DNA of 43,526 bases from Rhodoblastus acidophilus (GTDB lineage Bacteria; Pseudomonadota; Alphaproteobacteria; Rhizobiales; Beijerinckiaceae). The position numbers and the translations under genes are program-made. The first letter of the stretch is position 1. Each line of letters begins with the position of its first letter. Positions 8,024 through 16,682 of this stretch are shown piece by piece. The notes under the pieces are model-generated. The model saw nothing but the letters and a program-made list of their open reading frames with translations. It made no database searches and had not been told where the DNA came from. The stretch covers positions 1-43,526 of the forward strand of contig NZ_JAOQNX010000038.1 of the NCBI RefSeq assembly GCF_025961575.1, given 5' to 3'.

Positions 8024-10102
8024 TCATTTGACCGCCTCTAGGGCGAAGGCGTAGCGCCAGGCGATGTCCTCGAGTTCGTCGAAGCGGCCGGACGCGCCGC
8101 CATGGCCTGCGTCCATGTTGGTCTTCAAAAGGATCGGGCCGCCGCCCGTCATGGTCGCCCGCAGCTTTTGCGCCCATTTGGCGGGCTCCCAATAGGTGAC
8201 CCTGGGGTCGGTGAGCCCGGCCTCGATCAGCATCGGCGGATAGGCCTGGGCGCGCACATTGTCATAGGGCGAATAGGCGCGGATCAGGTCGAAAATCGCG
8301 GGGTCGCGCAGAGGATCACCCCATTCCTGCCACTCGACCGGGGTGAGCGGCAGGGTGTCGTCGCAGATCGTGTTGAGCACGTCGACGAACGGCACTTCCG
8401 CCAGTATGCCGGCGAAAAGCTCGGGGGCGAGATTGGCGACCGCTCCCATCAGCATGCCGCCCGCCGAGCCGCCCTCGGCGACGATTTTACCCGGCGCGGT
8501 CAGGCCGAGCGCGCAAAGATGGCGGGCGCAGGCGAGATAGTCCGAAAAGGTGTTGGGCTTGTCCTTCAGCTTGCCCGCCTGTTTCCAGCGGTCGCCCAAC
8601 TCGCCGCCGCCGCGCACATGGGCGGTGGCGTGGATGAAACCGCGATCGATCAGGCTGAAAATGTTTTCGTCGAAGCGGTCCGGCAGGGCCACGCCATAGG
8701 CGCCATAGCCGTAGAGCAGCACAGGTCCGGGTTTTTGCGGACGATCCTTGCGCCAGACCAGGGCCAGCGGAATTTTTTCGCCGTCCGGCGCGGTCGCCCA
8801 GTCGAGCCGTGTTTCATAGCGCGAGGGATCGTGGCCGCTCGGAATGCGCATTTTTTTGACCAGTTTGCGTTCGCGGTCGCGCAGGTCGATATCGAAAATT
8901 TCGTCGGGATCGATCGGGGTCGAAAAGGTGATCCGCACGATCGGCTCGAAGAAATCGAAATTGCCTTCGAGCCGCAGATGGAACACGGGGGCGTCGAATT
9001 CGACCGCGAAGGCCGCGCCGCCCTCCGGCTTGGCCATCAGCCGGGGGCGGCAGGCCTCGCGCTCCAGCCAGGCCAGATGGTCGGCGAAGACGGTGGCGTT
9101 GAAAATCACTTTTCCGGGACGATGGGGGACCTCTTCACGCCAGTTGCCGCTGTCGAGTTCGTCGAGGCCGATGCTCAGGATTTTGAAGTCGAAGGCGCCG
9201 TCGGCGTTGGTGCGCATGTAGAGCCGGGTCAGGTTCGGCTCCACGTCATAGACGAGACCCGGACGGCGGGGCAGGACCTGTTTCGGCGGCGCTTCGGGGT
9301 TTTGCAGGTCGATCAGCCAGCTCTCGGAGCAATCGTGGTCGCTGAGGTTGACGATCGCATGCCGGCGCGAACGCGCGCCGCGCAGGTGAACGAACAGCGC
9401 CGGGTCGCTTTCCTCGAACAGGGTTCGGTCGTTGGCGGGGTCGTCGCCGATCCGGTGCAGGCAGATCGCGCTGGTGCGAAAATCGTCGTCGAGGCGGGTG
9501 TAGAGGAAGGTTTGCGAATCGCAGGCCCAGACCAATGTTCCGTCGGTGTTTTCAACGACGTCCGCGCCATCCGCGCCGGTGGCGAGGTCGCGCCAGGAAA
9601 TCTTGTGCAGTTCCGAACCGCGCTCGTCGCGGCTCCAGGCGAGGAAGCGATGGTCGGGTGAATGCGCGGTTGCGCCCAGGCTGAAATAATCCAGGCCCTC
9701 GGCCTGGAGATCGCCGTCGAGGAGGAGGATTTCCTCCTTGCCCTTGCGGCAGACCAGAGGATGTTGGCCGTCTTCGCGAAAACGATTGTAGTAGAACCAG
9801 TCGCCGTCGCGGGCGGGCGGGTCCGAATCGGTCTCGTCGATGCGTCCGGCGAGCTCCTCCTCCAGCGTTTCGGCGAGCGGCGCCAGGGGCTTCAGCACGG
9901 CCTCCGCATAGGCGTTCTCCGCCTCGAGCACAGCGCGGATGTCCTTGGGCAGCACGTCGGGGTCCTGGAGCGACTCGCGCCAATTCGTCGCACGCAACCA
10001 GGCGTAGTCGTCGGTGAGCGTCTTCCCGTGAAATTCCGTTGCAGCAGGACGTGTTTCCACGCGGGGCGGCGCGATGTTCCGGCTTTCGGCAAAGGACGGC
10101 AT
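8024..10102 (-). CDS. ptrB: Oligopeptidase B-type serine peptidase (family S9A)
   Basis: 692 residues. The N-terminal half is a seven-bladed beta-propeller, beginning after the conserved DDYAWLR segment. The C-terminal half is an alpha/beta hydrolase with the catalytic Ser in GGSAGGMLMG, Asp in EAGLTDPRVTYWEP and His in MDAGHGGASGR. Oligopeptidase B cleaves short peptides after Lys/Arg. No signal peptide is present, so it is cytosolic. The start MPSFAES at 10102 is chosen over an upstream in-frame start (10192), because the family's conserved N-terminus follows closely. The gene is alone on its strand. Confidence 0.9.
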   Translation of the reverse strand: MPSFAESRNIAPPRVETRPAATEFHGKTLTDDYAWLRATNWRESLQDPDVLPKDIRAVLEAENAYAEAVLKPLAPLAETLEEELAGRIDETDSDPPARDGDWFYYNRFREDGQHPLVCRKGKEEILLLDGDLQAEGLDYFSLGATAHSPDHRFLAWSRDERGSELHKISWRDLATGADGADVVENTDGTLVWACDSQTFLYTRLDDDFRTSAICLHRIGDDPANDRTLFEESDPALFVHLRGARSRRHAIVNLSDHDCSESWLIDLQNPEAPPKQVLPRRPGLVYDVEPNLTRLYMRTNADGAFDFKILSIGLDELDSGNWREEVPHRPGKVIFNATVFADHLAWLEREACRPRLMAKPEGGAAFAVEFDAPVFHLRLEGNFDFFEPIVRITFSTPIDPDEIFDIDLRDRERKLVKKMRIPSGHDPSRYETRLDWATAPDGEKIPLALVWRKDRPQKPGPVLLYGYGAYGVALPDRFDENIFSLIDRGFIHATAHVRGGGELGDRWKQAGKLKDKPNTFSDYLACARHLCALGLTAPGKIVAEGGSAGGMLMGAVANLAPELFAGILAEVPFVDVLNTICDDTLPLTPVEWQEWGDPLRDPAIFDLIRAYSPYDNVRAQAYPPMLIEAGLTDPRVTYWEPAKWAQKLRATMTGGGPILLKTNMDAGHGGASGRFDELEDIAWRYAFALEAVK

Positions 10103-10553
10103 TGTTTCGGTTCTCGACAGCGTTGAAGAAATGGCCGCGACAATGTCGCGATTCGGCTGATTCGCCAAAAGGCGCGCGCCGTGACGGCACAACTCGGCCG
10201 GCGAATATTTCGGCTCAGGTCATTCGCACGCAATAGCCGCGCGCCCAGGGCTTGACAGGACAGAAGATCGGGAAACCTTCCCGGCGTAGGCCTCATCATT
10301 CCTGTGGTTTATTTGCGAACCAGGCTGGAATTCTCTTGGTCTTCCGCGCCGCACAAACAACAACCGAAATAAATTCCCGAATGACCGAAAGAGAGATATT
10401 GCGCCTACCCTTTGCTTGCTCTATCTAGAAGAAGTTGGACGATATTCGCAGCAAGATCGAATCGTATTGGCGGCCTCGGGCGTCGCCATGGCCCCGTGCT
10501 GGGCGGTCTTCTCGAGAGAACTCTCGGTCCATCGCAAGGAAAGTTTACGACCA
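10103..10553. other. 451-base region between divergent ptrB and mucR
   Basis: No convincing gene. The half near mucR (10300-10450) is richer in A/T and holds the likely mucR promoter. MucR proteins are known to bind A/T-rich DNA and to repress their own genes. A TTGACA occurs at 10252-10257 but without a good -10 at the right distance. Confidence 0.5.
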
Positions 10554-10973
10554 ATGAGCGACGCACCCTCGAACAATTATATCGAACTGGCGGCGGACAT
10601 CGTTTCCGCCTATGTCAGCAATAATTCCGTTCCCGCATCCGATCTGCCGTCATTGATCAACGATGTTCATTCCGCCCTTTTGCGCGTCACCAGCGGCGCG
10701 GCGCCCGTCATTACCGAGGCGCCCAAGCCCGCCGTTCCCGTGAAGAAGTCGATCACCAACGACTACATCATCTGCCTCGAAGACGGTAAGCAGTTCAAGT
10801 CGTTGAAGCGCCATCTGCGCACGCAGTACAATATGTCGCCGGAAGACTATCGCGAGAAGTGGGGCCTCGGCGCGGATTACCCCATGGTGGCGCCCAACTA
10901 CGCCAAGGCGCGTTCGCATCTCGCCAAGCAGATGGGCCTGGGACAGCAGCGCCGCCGCGTCCGCTCCAAGTAA
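10554..10973 (+). CDS. mucR: MucR/Ros family zinc-finger transcriptional regulator
   Basis: 139 residues, the usual length. The N-terminal segment [17 protein letters not shown] is the family's oligomerisation region. The zinc-finger region contains [19 protein letters not shown], then [14 protein letters not shown] and [20 protein letters not shown]. The first zinc Cys is visible, but the usual second Cys is replaced (C-LEDG), as in the MucR variants in which the finger fold is held differently. MucR is an H-NS-like silencer of exopolysaccharide, motility and accessory genes. The start at 10554 has AAGGAAAG upstream; the in-frame start at 10416 would add 46 residues not seen in the family. 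A tandem repeat overlaps the stop codon and a terminator follows. Confidence 0.93.
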   Translation: MSDAPSNNYIELAADIVSAYVSNNSVPASDLPSLINDVHSALLRVTSGAAPVITEAPKPAVPVKKSITNDYIICLEDGKQFKSLKRHLRTQYNMSPEDYREKWGLGADYPMVAPNYAKARSHLAKQMGLGQQRRRVRSK

Positions 10974-11008
10974 TGCGGTCCAAGTAATTCGGTCCAAGTC
11001 ATTCGGTC
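10963..11008 (+). repeat. 14-base tandem repeat over the mucR stop codon
   Basis: Three units of 14 bases (10963-10976, 10977-10990, 10991-11004) of the form GGTCCAAGTAATTC, then the first four bases of a fourth. The first unit contains the last Ser-Lys codons and the stop of mucR. Confidence 0.8.
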
Positions 11009-11035
11009 TGAATTTCGGACTGAAAGCCTGACGTC

Positions 11036-11066
11036 AAAATGGAGCGCGCTGCGCTCCATTTTTTTT
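11036..11066 (+). terminator. Rho-independent terminator of mucR
   Basis: GGAGCGC, loop GCT, GCGCTCC, flanked by AAAAT and ATTTTTTTT. The A and T tracts make it usable in both directions, which fits the convergent gene ending at 11083. Confidence 0.9.
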
Positions 11067-11082
11067 GCGCCGTCTCGTTGTT

Positions 11083-11391
11083 TTACGCGCCGTCCTTCTT
11101 GGCGCGGGGCGCGCGCCAGGCCGGCGCGCGGTCGCCGCCGCGCAAGGTGTCCGCCGGTTCTTCGACGGCGCGCGCCGGGGTCATCAAACTGCTGGCCTTC
11201 GCCGCGAGCGCCAGGCAGGCCTCGGTATTGTCGCGGCAGGAGGCGAACGCGCGGTCCTTCGCCTGTTCGGCTCCGGCGGCGAGGCTGTCCCGCGCCGGCT
11301 GGGTCAGGCTCGCCAGGCTGACGCCTTCGCGATCGGAAATCTGGCTGACCACCAGACCGAGCCAGAACAGGCAGCGCAACAGGAACGACAT
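11083..11391 (-). CDS. Small exported protein of unknown function
   Basis: 102 residues. The N-terminus MSFLLRCLFWLGLVVSQIS looks like an uncleaved membrane anchor or signal peptide. A helical segment follows with two cysteines (FASCRDNTEACLALAAKA) that could form a disulfide in the periplasm, then a basic Pro/Ala-rich tail. GGGGAGAG precedes the ATG. Rhizobiales commonly carry a protein of this type (DUF5330-like pattern), but I cannot assign a function. It diverges from the histidine kinase operon across 290 bases. Confidence 0.65.
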   Translation of the reverse strand: MSFLLRCLFWLGLVVSQISDREGVSLASLTQPARDSLAAGAEQAKDRAFASCRDNTEACLALAAKASSLMTPARAVEEPADTLRGGDRAPAWRAPRAKKDGA

Positions 11392-11681
11392 TTCGCTCTC
11401 CCCGGACGAAGCGCCCGAACTTCAGGATGACGCCAGTCTAGCGCCGATACCTCGATATGAATTCAAAGCTTTTGCTCAAATTGCCGTTGCGCCTTTCACC
11501 CGGGATTCACCATCTGGCCGCAACACTTGGTTAACCATGATGGGAGAATGGGCCGCGGGAGCGCCGCCGCTTCGTGCGCGCGTTTAGAGTTCCCTTAGAG
11601 CCAGGGCGCAGATTGGCGGGACGAGGATCCAAATCCGCGTTTGACATCAGAGCGATCCATGCCGGTTTCGAGGCGCCACCC

Positions 11682-12560
11682 ATGAGCGACCATCGCCATC
11701 CCCCCGCAACGGGCGGCCCTGCGCGCGTCGGAACGCGCGCCGCCGCGGAGGCCGCGGACTGGCGCCAGCGGCTGCTCGCCAATGTCAGCCACGAATTGCG
11801 CACGCCGCTCAACGCCATCATCGGCTTTTCCGAAATGCTGGCCAATGTCGACCTGTCGCCGCGGGACCCGGAGCAGCAGCGCGAATATGCGCGGATCATC
11901 AACGCCTCCGGCCAGCATCTGCTCAGCGTGGTCAACACCATCCTCGACATGTCCAAGATCGAGTCGGGGGTGTTCGCCATCGAGCCCGAACATTTCGACC
12001 TCGCCGCGCTGATCGATTTCTCCTGCGATTTGGTCAAGCTGAAGGCGCAGGAAAAGCGCATCGAGCTGCTGGCGGCCTGCGCGCCGCGAACCGGCGAGAT
12101 CGTCGCGGACAAGCGCGCCTGCAAGCAGATCCTGCTGAACCTTTTGTCAAACGCGGTGAAATTCACGCCCGAGGGCGGGCGCGTCACCGTCTCCTCGCGT
12201 CGCGAGGGGGAGAGCGTCGTCATCAATGTCGCCGACAATGGCATCGGCGTCACGCCGGCCGAATTGCAGCGGCTCGGCGATCCCTTCTATCAGGCGCGCG
12301 CCACCTATGACCGGCCCTATGAGGGCGCGGGGCTTGGCCTGTCCATTGTGCGCGGGCTCGTGGCGCTGCATGGCGGCGCCATCAGCTTCGCCAGCGCGCC
12401 CAACGAAGGCGCGAGCGTCACCGTGCGCCTGCCGTTCGATTGCCGCGAGGCCCAGCGCGCCGACGCGCTGTCGGCGCGCATCGAAACCGTCTCGCGCCCC
12501 GAGGGCGCACAAAAAACCCGTTCGCTTCATTCCCATCATCAGGTGAAGAAAATTGCGTGA
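11682..12560 (+). CDS. Soluble histidine kinase without a visible sensor domain
   Basis: 292 residues. The phospho-acceptor His37 sits in LLANVSHELRTPLNAIIGF. The ATP-binding domain shows the N box (LLNLLSNAVKFTP), the G1 box (VADNGIGVTP), an F-box-like FYQAR and the G2 box (EGAGLGLSIVRGLVALHGG). Only about 28 residues precede the DHp helix, and there are no transmembrane, PAS or GAF segments, so the kinase core is nearly bare. It resembles the C-terminal half of PdhS/PleC/DivJ-type kinases. The start at 11682 has GAGG eight bases upstream. Its stop overlaps the start of the next gene, a membrane-anchored peptidoglycan-binding protein that could be its sensing partner. No response regulator lies next to it. 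Confidence 0.88.
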   Translation: MSDHRHPPATGGPARVGTRAAAEAADWRQRLLANVSHELRTPLNAIIGFSEMLANVDLSPRDPEQQREYARIINASGQHLLSVVNTILDMSKIESGVFAIEPEHFDLAALIDFSCDLVKLKAQEKRIELLAACAPRTGEIVADKRACKQILLNLLSNAVKFTPEGGRVTVSSRREGESVVINVADNGIGVTPAELQRLGDPFYQARATYDRPYEGAGLGLSIVRGLVALHGGAISFASAPNEGASVTVRLPFDCREAQRADALSARIETVSRPEGAQKTRSLHSHHQVKKIA

Positions 12561-13356
12561 GATCGCCGCAGCCTCCGACTTCGATTTCGTCGCTTCCGAA
12601 CCCGCTCCCGCCAAGCCGGCGCGCGCCTCCAAGACATCGCGCGCGAAAAAGGCGGGCGCGCCGAACTGGCTGAGCCGGCTGTGGACCTGGCGCACGCCGC
12701 TGTTCGGCGGCATCGCCTTCGTCGGCCTGTTGGCGGCGATCGGGGTCAACGCCATGTTCCTCCAGCACGGGCGCCATCCCGCCCCGCTGATGGGCTCGGT
12801 GCTGCGCATCGAACCGCCCAAGGCCGAACCGGCCCCGGCGCCCGCGCCGGTCGTGCGCGCCGAAGCCAAGCCCGCGCCGTCCGCCCTCGACGAGGTGCTT
12901 TCCGCTCCCGCTCCGGCGCCGCTGCAGAAGCCCGCTGCGGTGAAGCCGGCCAAGCCGGCGCCCGTGATGGCGGCGCCGCTCCCCGCCGCCAAGCCGGCGC
13001 CGGTCCTGGCGGCGCCGCTTCCCGCCGCTAAGCCCACGCCCGCCAAAACCGTTCAGGCCGCGCCCGCTCCGTCCGCCAAAGCTGCGGCCAAGTCCGAGGT
13101 CAAGGCTGGCGGCAAGTCCGACGCGATCGGCGCGCTGATGGACAAGTCGGCGGCGCCGGTTCCCGCCAAAGCCGTGACCTCGGCGCAGAAGGCGTTGAAC
13201 AAGCTCGGCGCCCATGTTCCGGCGAGCGGCAAGTTCGACGACGCCACCCGCAAGGCCGTGGAAAAATTCCAGCGCGACAATGGCCTGCCGGTCACCGGCG
13301 AACTGACGCCCAAGCTGCGGCGCTTCCTCGCCTTGCAGGCGGGCCAGCCGGAATAG
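12553..13356 (+). CDS. Membrane-anchored peptidoglycan-binding protein
   Basis: 267 residues from a TTG start that overlaps the kinase stop by eight bases, so translation is probably coupled. A cytoplasmic N-terminus of about 47 residues is followed by one transmembrane helix (residues 48-70, TPLFGGIAFVGLLAAIGVNA), about 130 periplasmic residues rich in Ala, Pro and Lys, and a C-terminal PG_binding_1 domain (about 205-262). That domain has AQKALNKLGAHVPASGKFDD, then TRKAVEKFQRDNGLPVTGEL. The topology would let it report cell-wall state to the cytoplasmic kinase; this is inference from gene order. Confidence 0.85.
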   Translation: MREIAAASDFDFVASEPAPAKPARASKTSRAKKAGAPNWLSRLWTWRTPLFGGIAFVGLLAAIGVNAMFLQHGRHPAPLMGSVLRIEPPKAEPAPAPAPVVRAEAKPAPSALDEVLSAPAPAPLQKPAAVKPAKPAPVMAAPLPAAKPAPVLAAPLPAAKPTPAKTVQAAPAPSAKAAAKSEVKAGGKSDAIGALMDKSAAPVPAKAVTSAQKALNKLGAHVPASGKFDDATRKAVEKFQRDNGLPVTGELTPKLRRFLALQAGQPE

Positions 13357-13688
13357 TGCGGCTTCGTTCCGACATCTGGGTTTCGGCCTATTTGCGCCGC
13401 TGCGCCGTCGAGGGCGCGGCGGCCTATTTGCGCCGGCGCGGCGCCGAGGCGGCGGGCGCGATTTTCGTCAAGATCGACCGGCTCGACGGATTATGCGCGC
13501 TTTTCGGTCCCGCGCCGCAGAGCGAGGTGGAGCAGGGGGACCGCCTGTTCGCCCGGATGCACCGCGAGGACTGGATCGACCCCGCCGACGCCGAGGCGCG
13601 GCTGACGCGCGAACAGAAATTCGATTCGGACCTGTGGATCGTCGAGATCGAGGACCGGCAGGGCCGGCATTTCTTGGATCTCGCGTGA
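13356..13688 (+). CDS. DUF1491 family protein
   Basis: 110 residues. It matches the DUF1491 pattern: VSAYLRRC at the start, GAIFVKIDRLDG in the middle and RLTREQKFDSDLWIVEIEDR near the end. The family is small, cytosolic and restricted largely to alphaproteobacteria; its role is unknown. The GTG start shares its first base with the previous stop codon, so it is the third gene of the kinase operon. Confidence 0.85.
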   Translation: MRLRSDIWVSAYLRRCAVEGAAAYLRRRGAEAAGAIFVKIDRLDGLCALFGPAPQSEVEQGDRLFARMHREDWIDPADAEARLTREQKFDSDLWIVEIEDRQGRHFLDLA

Positions 13689-13692
13689 GGCT

Positions 13693-14124
13693 TTACCCGC
13701 AGATCCAGACGAAGCCGATCGGCGTCGCCCGCCAGCAGGCGCCGACGCCATAGGGCCACCACCGCCCGCCATACCAGCGCCGGCCCGTCCCGTACCAGAC
13801 GCCGCCGTAATAACGGCCGCCGACCCGATAGCGGCCGGCGACCGCGCCACGGCGAGCCACGGCGCCGCCACGGACCACCGTTCCACGGCGGACCACCGCG
13901 CCGCGGCCCGCATAGCGCATGCCGCCGCCGCCCCGATGGAAGCCGCCGCCGCGATACCCGCCAAAACCGCGTCCGCCGCCGCCGCGGCCGCGCGCCAAGA
14001 TGATGTCGGACTCCGGCGCCGCGGTCACGGGCTGCGCGAGAATCGGCGCGGCCAGGACGGGAGCGATGTCCGCCGTCGCCAGGGCGAAGGCGAAGGCGAA
14101 AGAGGCGAATTTACGGACAAGCAT
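13693..14124 (-). CDS. Exported glycine/arginine-rich protein
   Basis: 143 residues. A signal peptide (FAFAFALATADIAPVLAAP, cleavage after about residue 25) is followed by a low-complexity region of Gly, Arg and aromatic residues (GRGGGGRGFGGYRGGGF) and a C-terminus rich in Trp/Tyr with two Cys (GVGACWRATPIGFVWICG). Such proteins are common in Rhizobiales and are thought to be cell-surface or periplasmic; function unknown. It converges with the DUF1491 gene with only four bases between. Confidence 0.75.
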   Translation of the reverse strand: MLVRKFASFAFAFALATADIAPVLAAPILAQPVTAAPESDIILARGRGGGGRGFGGYRGGGFHRGGGGMRYAGRGAVVRRGTVVRGGAVARRGAVAGRYRVGGRYYGGVWYGTGRRWYGGRWWPYGVGACWRATPIGFVWICG

Positions 14125-14175
14125 GGCGCGACTCCGCTCGACAAGGATGCGGACGACGATACTGTAGGCGAGGGA

Positions 14176-15285
14176 TCAGGCGCGATCACTCTGTCGTGAG
14201 TCCGGATCCGGCTCCGCGGCGTCCATGTTGCTGATCCAGGCGGCGAGCAACTCCCAGATCACCGCCAGCACGATCGGGCCGAGGAACAGGCCGGTGATCC
14301 CGTGCGACAGCGTGCCGCCGATCACGCCGATCAGAATCACCAGCATCGGCGTGGTGAGACCGCGCGCCATGATCAGCGGCCGCAGCACATTGTCGATCAG
14401 ATTGACCGGGACCATGTAGGCCGTGAACAGCAGCGCCGTGCTCGTGTCCAGGGCCGACCAGGCCCACAGGATCGAGGGAATGATGATGACGCTCGGTCCG
14501 ATCTGCACGATCGCCAGGACGAGGCAGGCGGAGGTGAGCAGGCTCGCGCCGGGGAAGCCGGCCATGGAAAAGCCGGCGCCGGCGAGCAGGGCCTGAAGCG
14601 CCGCTATGCCGACGACGCCGCGCGACACCGTGCGAATCGTCGAGGCGGCGAGGGCGAGCAGGCGTTCGCCGCGATCCGCGGCGAGCCGGCGCGTGAATTT
14701 CTCCGCCGCCGCGACAAAGGCGGGGGCTGGCGCGAACAGGAAGCCGGCGACGATCACGGCGGCGAAGAATTTGAGCATGCCGACGCCGGCGCCGGTGGCC
14801 ATGTCCAGCAGGACCGAGCCGACCGGCTTGAGTTGCGGCGCGATCTTGGCGAAGGCCTCGCGCAGGTTGGTCGAGGCGAGGTCCCAGAACTGGTAGAGCG
14901 GTTCGCCGACGACCGGCCATTCCTTGACCCGCGGCGACGGCGAGGGGACCGTCCAGGTGTCGGAGCTGGAGGCGAGGGCGCGCAGGCTGTCGACCAGGTC
15001 GAGCGCCAGCCATGTGGCGGGGCCGATGATGACGATCAGGCACAGGAGCGTCAGCAGCGCCGCCGCCAGCCTGCGCCGGCCGCCCAGCGCGCGCACGATC
15101 CGTTCGTAGCCTGGATAGAGCGCCACGCACAGGATCACGCTCCAGATTCCGATGGTCAGGAACGGGCTGATCAGGACGTAGGTCCAATACAGCAGCAGGG
15201 CCAGCACGCCCAGCTTGGCGGCCAGTTCGGTTCCCGCGCGGGTCAGGCCGTCGAGGCCGGACGCATTTTGACCTTCAGCGCTCAT
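14176..15285 (-). CDS. AI-2E family (PerM/UPF0118) transporter
   Basis: 369 residues with about seven to eight hydrophobic helices, two near the N-terminus separated by the conserved turn and the rest in the C-terminal half. The latter include VPVNLIDNVLRPLIMARG and VILIGVIGGTLSHGITGLFL, the conserved signature of this superfamily. Members include the autoinducer-2 exporter TqsA and Na+/H+ antiporters; the substrate here is unknown. GAGGTGA lies just upstream of the ATG. It follows DUF2336 on the same strand after 41 bases, perhaps in one transcript. Confidence 0.88.
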   Translation of the reverse strand: MSAEGQNASGLDGLTRAGTELAAKLGVLALLLYWTYVLISPFLTIGIWSVILCVALYPGYERIVRALGGRRRLAAALLTLLCLIVIIGPATWLALDLVDSLRALASSSDTWTVPSPSPRVKEWPVVGEPLYQFWDLASTNLREAFAKIAPQLKPVGSVLLDMATGAGVGMLKFFAAVIVAGFLFAPAPAFVAAAEKFTRRLAADRGERLLALAASTIRTVSRGVVGIAALQALLAGAGFSMAGFPGASLLTSACLVLAIVQIGPSVIIIPSILWAWSALDTSTALLFTAYMVPVNLIDNVLRPLIMARGLTTPMLVILIGVIGGTLSHGITGLFLGPIVLAVIWELLAAWISNMDAAEPDPDSRQSDRA

Positions 15286-15326
15286 GCCCGATCACCTCAT
15301 GTCTGCGGATGGGCGGCAAGCCGCCC

Positions 15327-16454
15327 TCACGTTTTGGTCGCGCCGCGCGCGGCGAGATAATCGCGCAAATCCTTCGACGTGTCGGGCTCCGCCTGCGTGG
15401 CGCGCGGGGCTGGCGCGGCGCGGCGTCCCTGCTGGCGCGCCGCGCCGGCGGCCAGCCGGGCGTCGCCCGAGATCGCGCCGATCACGCGGGCGGCGTCGCG
15501 GCGCGGCAGGCTTTCAAACAGCTTCATGTTGCGGTCGAACGCCGCGCTCTCCATCGCCACTTTGGGGAAGGCGATGAGAAAAATGCGCGCCGCGATCTCG
15601 CGGGGCAGGCCCATGGCGATGAAGGCGATGGTCAGGGCGTCGCCGCTCTCCTCCTCGACCAGGCGGCGGGCGCAGAGCGGGTCGATGCCGATGATTTCCG
15701 AGAGCAGCAGCGCGAAGGCGCCGCGTTTTTGGCGCAGGGCCGCGCCTTCCAGCCGCGCGCAGGAGTCCGTGTCGAGCTCCGGCGTCGCGTCGGGGCGGCC
15801 GACCGCCGCGACGCCCGCCTGCCGGGCGCTGCGCAGCAGTTTTTCGCGCTGGGCGGAGTCGGCGGCCAAATAAAGCGGCAGGTGATCCACCCCCAGGTCG
15901 CCGCGCGCCAAAAGGGCGCGGGCGAGGTCGAGATCTTCGCGGCCTCGCGAAATCAGCAGACGCAGGTCCTCCATGGCGAGCGGCGCCGCCGCATTGGCGG
16001 CGAGCGCGCGCGCCACTTCGCGTTCGGGGCGTCCGGCGAGGAGGGCGGTGATCTCGCGGTCGAGATCGGCGCGCGCGGCGAGCGCGCAGGCCTGGTCGCA
16101 GGCGCCGCTAGCGGCGATCTGGCGCAATTCCGTCCAGGGGATCTGGCGGTTGTTGGTCAGCACCTCCTGGGCGGGCGCCCCGCCGCGCGCCTGGATGCGG
16201 CGCAGCACGTCCGGCGGCGCGTCGGGGCAGCGCGACAGCTTTTGCGCCACGATCCGGAGCGTGGCCTCGTCGGCGTCGTCGATCAGCCGGACGGCCATTT
16301 CCTGGAACAGCCGGATTTCCTGCGCGGTGTGGCTGGGATGCAGGACGAACAGGTCCGTGGTGACGCGCAGCAGCACCGGGCGCATTTCGGCCGGTTTGGT
16401 TTGTTCGGAGGCGGCGAGGTCGCGCAAGCGCGCGTAAATATCGGCGGGGGGCAT
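15327..16454 (-). CDS. DUF2336 domain protein
   Basis: 375 residues, all helical, without signal peptide or membrane segment. The pattern of repeated helical pairs (LRDLAASEQTKPAEMRPVLL near the start, then ARVIGAISGDARLAAG near the end) fits DUF2336, a HEAT-like family found in alphaproteobacteria. Some DUF2336 proteins lie beside motility or cell-cycle genes, but the biochemical role is not known. It diverges from the small protein at 16683; a TTGACA is present in the plus strand at 16504-16509. Confidence 0.75.
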   Translation of the reverse strand: MPPADIYARLRDLAASEQTKPAEMRPVLLRVTTDLFVLHPSHTAQEIRLFQEMAVRLIDDADEATLRIVAQKLSRCPDAPPDVLRRIQARGGAPAQEVLTNNRQIPWTELRQIAASGACDQACALAARADLDREITALLAGRPEREVARALAANAAAPLAMEDLRLLISRGREDLDLARALLARGDLGVDHLPLYLAADSAQREKLLRSARQAGVAAVGRPDATPELDTDSCARLEGAALRQKRGAFALLLSEIIGIDPLCARRLVEEESGDALTIAFIAMGLPREIAARIFLIAFPKVAMESAAFDRNMKLFESLPRRDAARVIGAISGDARLAAGAARQQGRRAAPAPRATQAEPDTSKDLRDYLAARGATKT

Positions 16455-16682
16455 GGCTCGATCCGCAAAATTCGGGATTCGTGGCGATGCTAGGCTGCGT
16501 TTATTGACACAACATTAACCATAAGCCTGTTTAATGAAGAAGTGTCTCAATTCGGGAACGAAGGGTTAACCCTTTCGGTTTTCGATGGATGCGCGCCGGA
16601 AAACGGCGCGGAATTTGCAATACCAACAATGAGCGGGGCGAATTCAACGACTGGCGCGCGCCGCATCAGCAGAGGAGCAGCG

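Noticed and set aside
8102-9661. 519-codon plus-strand frame opposite oligopeptidase B
   Set aside because: The minus strand has an intact catalytic triad and family-length protein; the plus product matches nothing and is a composition shadow.
10963-11008. Tandem repeat as a CRISPR array
   Set aside because: Units are 14 bases and directly adjacent, with no spacers and no cas genes.
15310-15325. Short hairpin between the AI-2E transporter and DUF2336 as terminator
   Set aside because: Six base pairs with no T run on the transcribed strand; the two genes are more likely in one transcript.
16561-16574. Perfect palindrome AAGGGTTAACCCTT as an operator
   Set aside because: It is a lone 14-base palindrome with no second copy and no linked regulator; chance or a CtrA-like half-site is equally possible.
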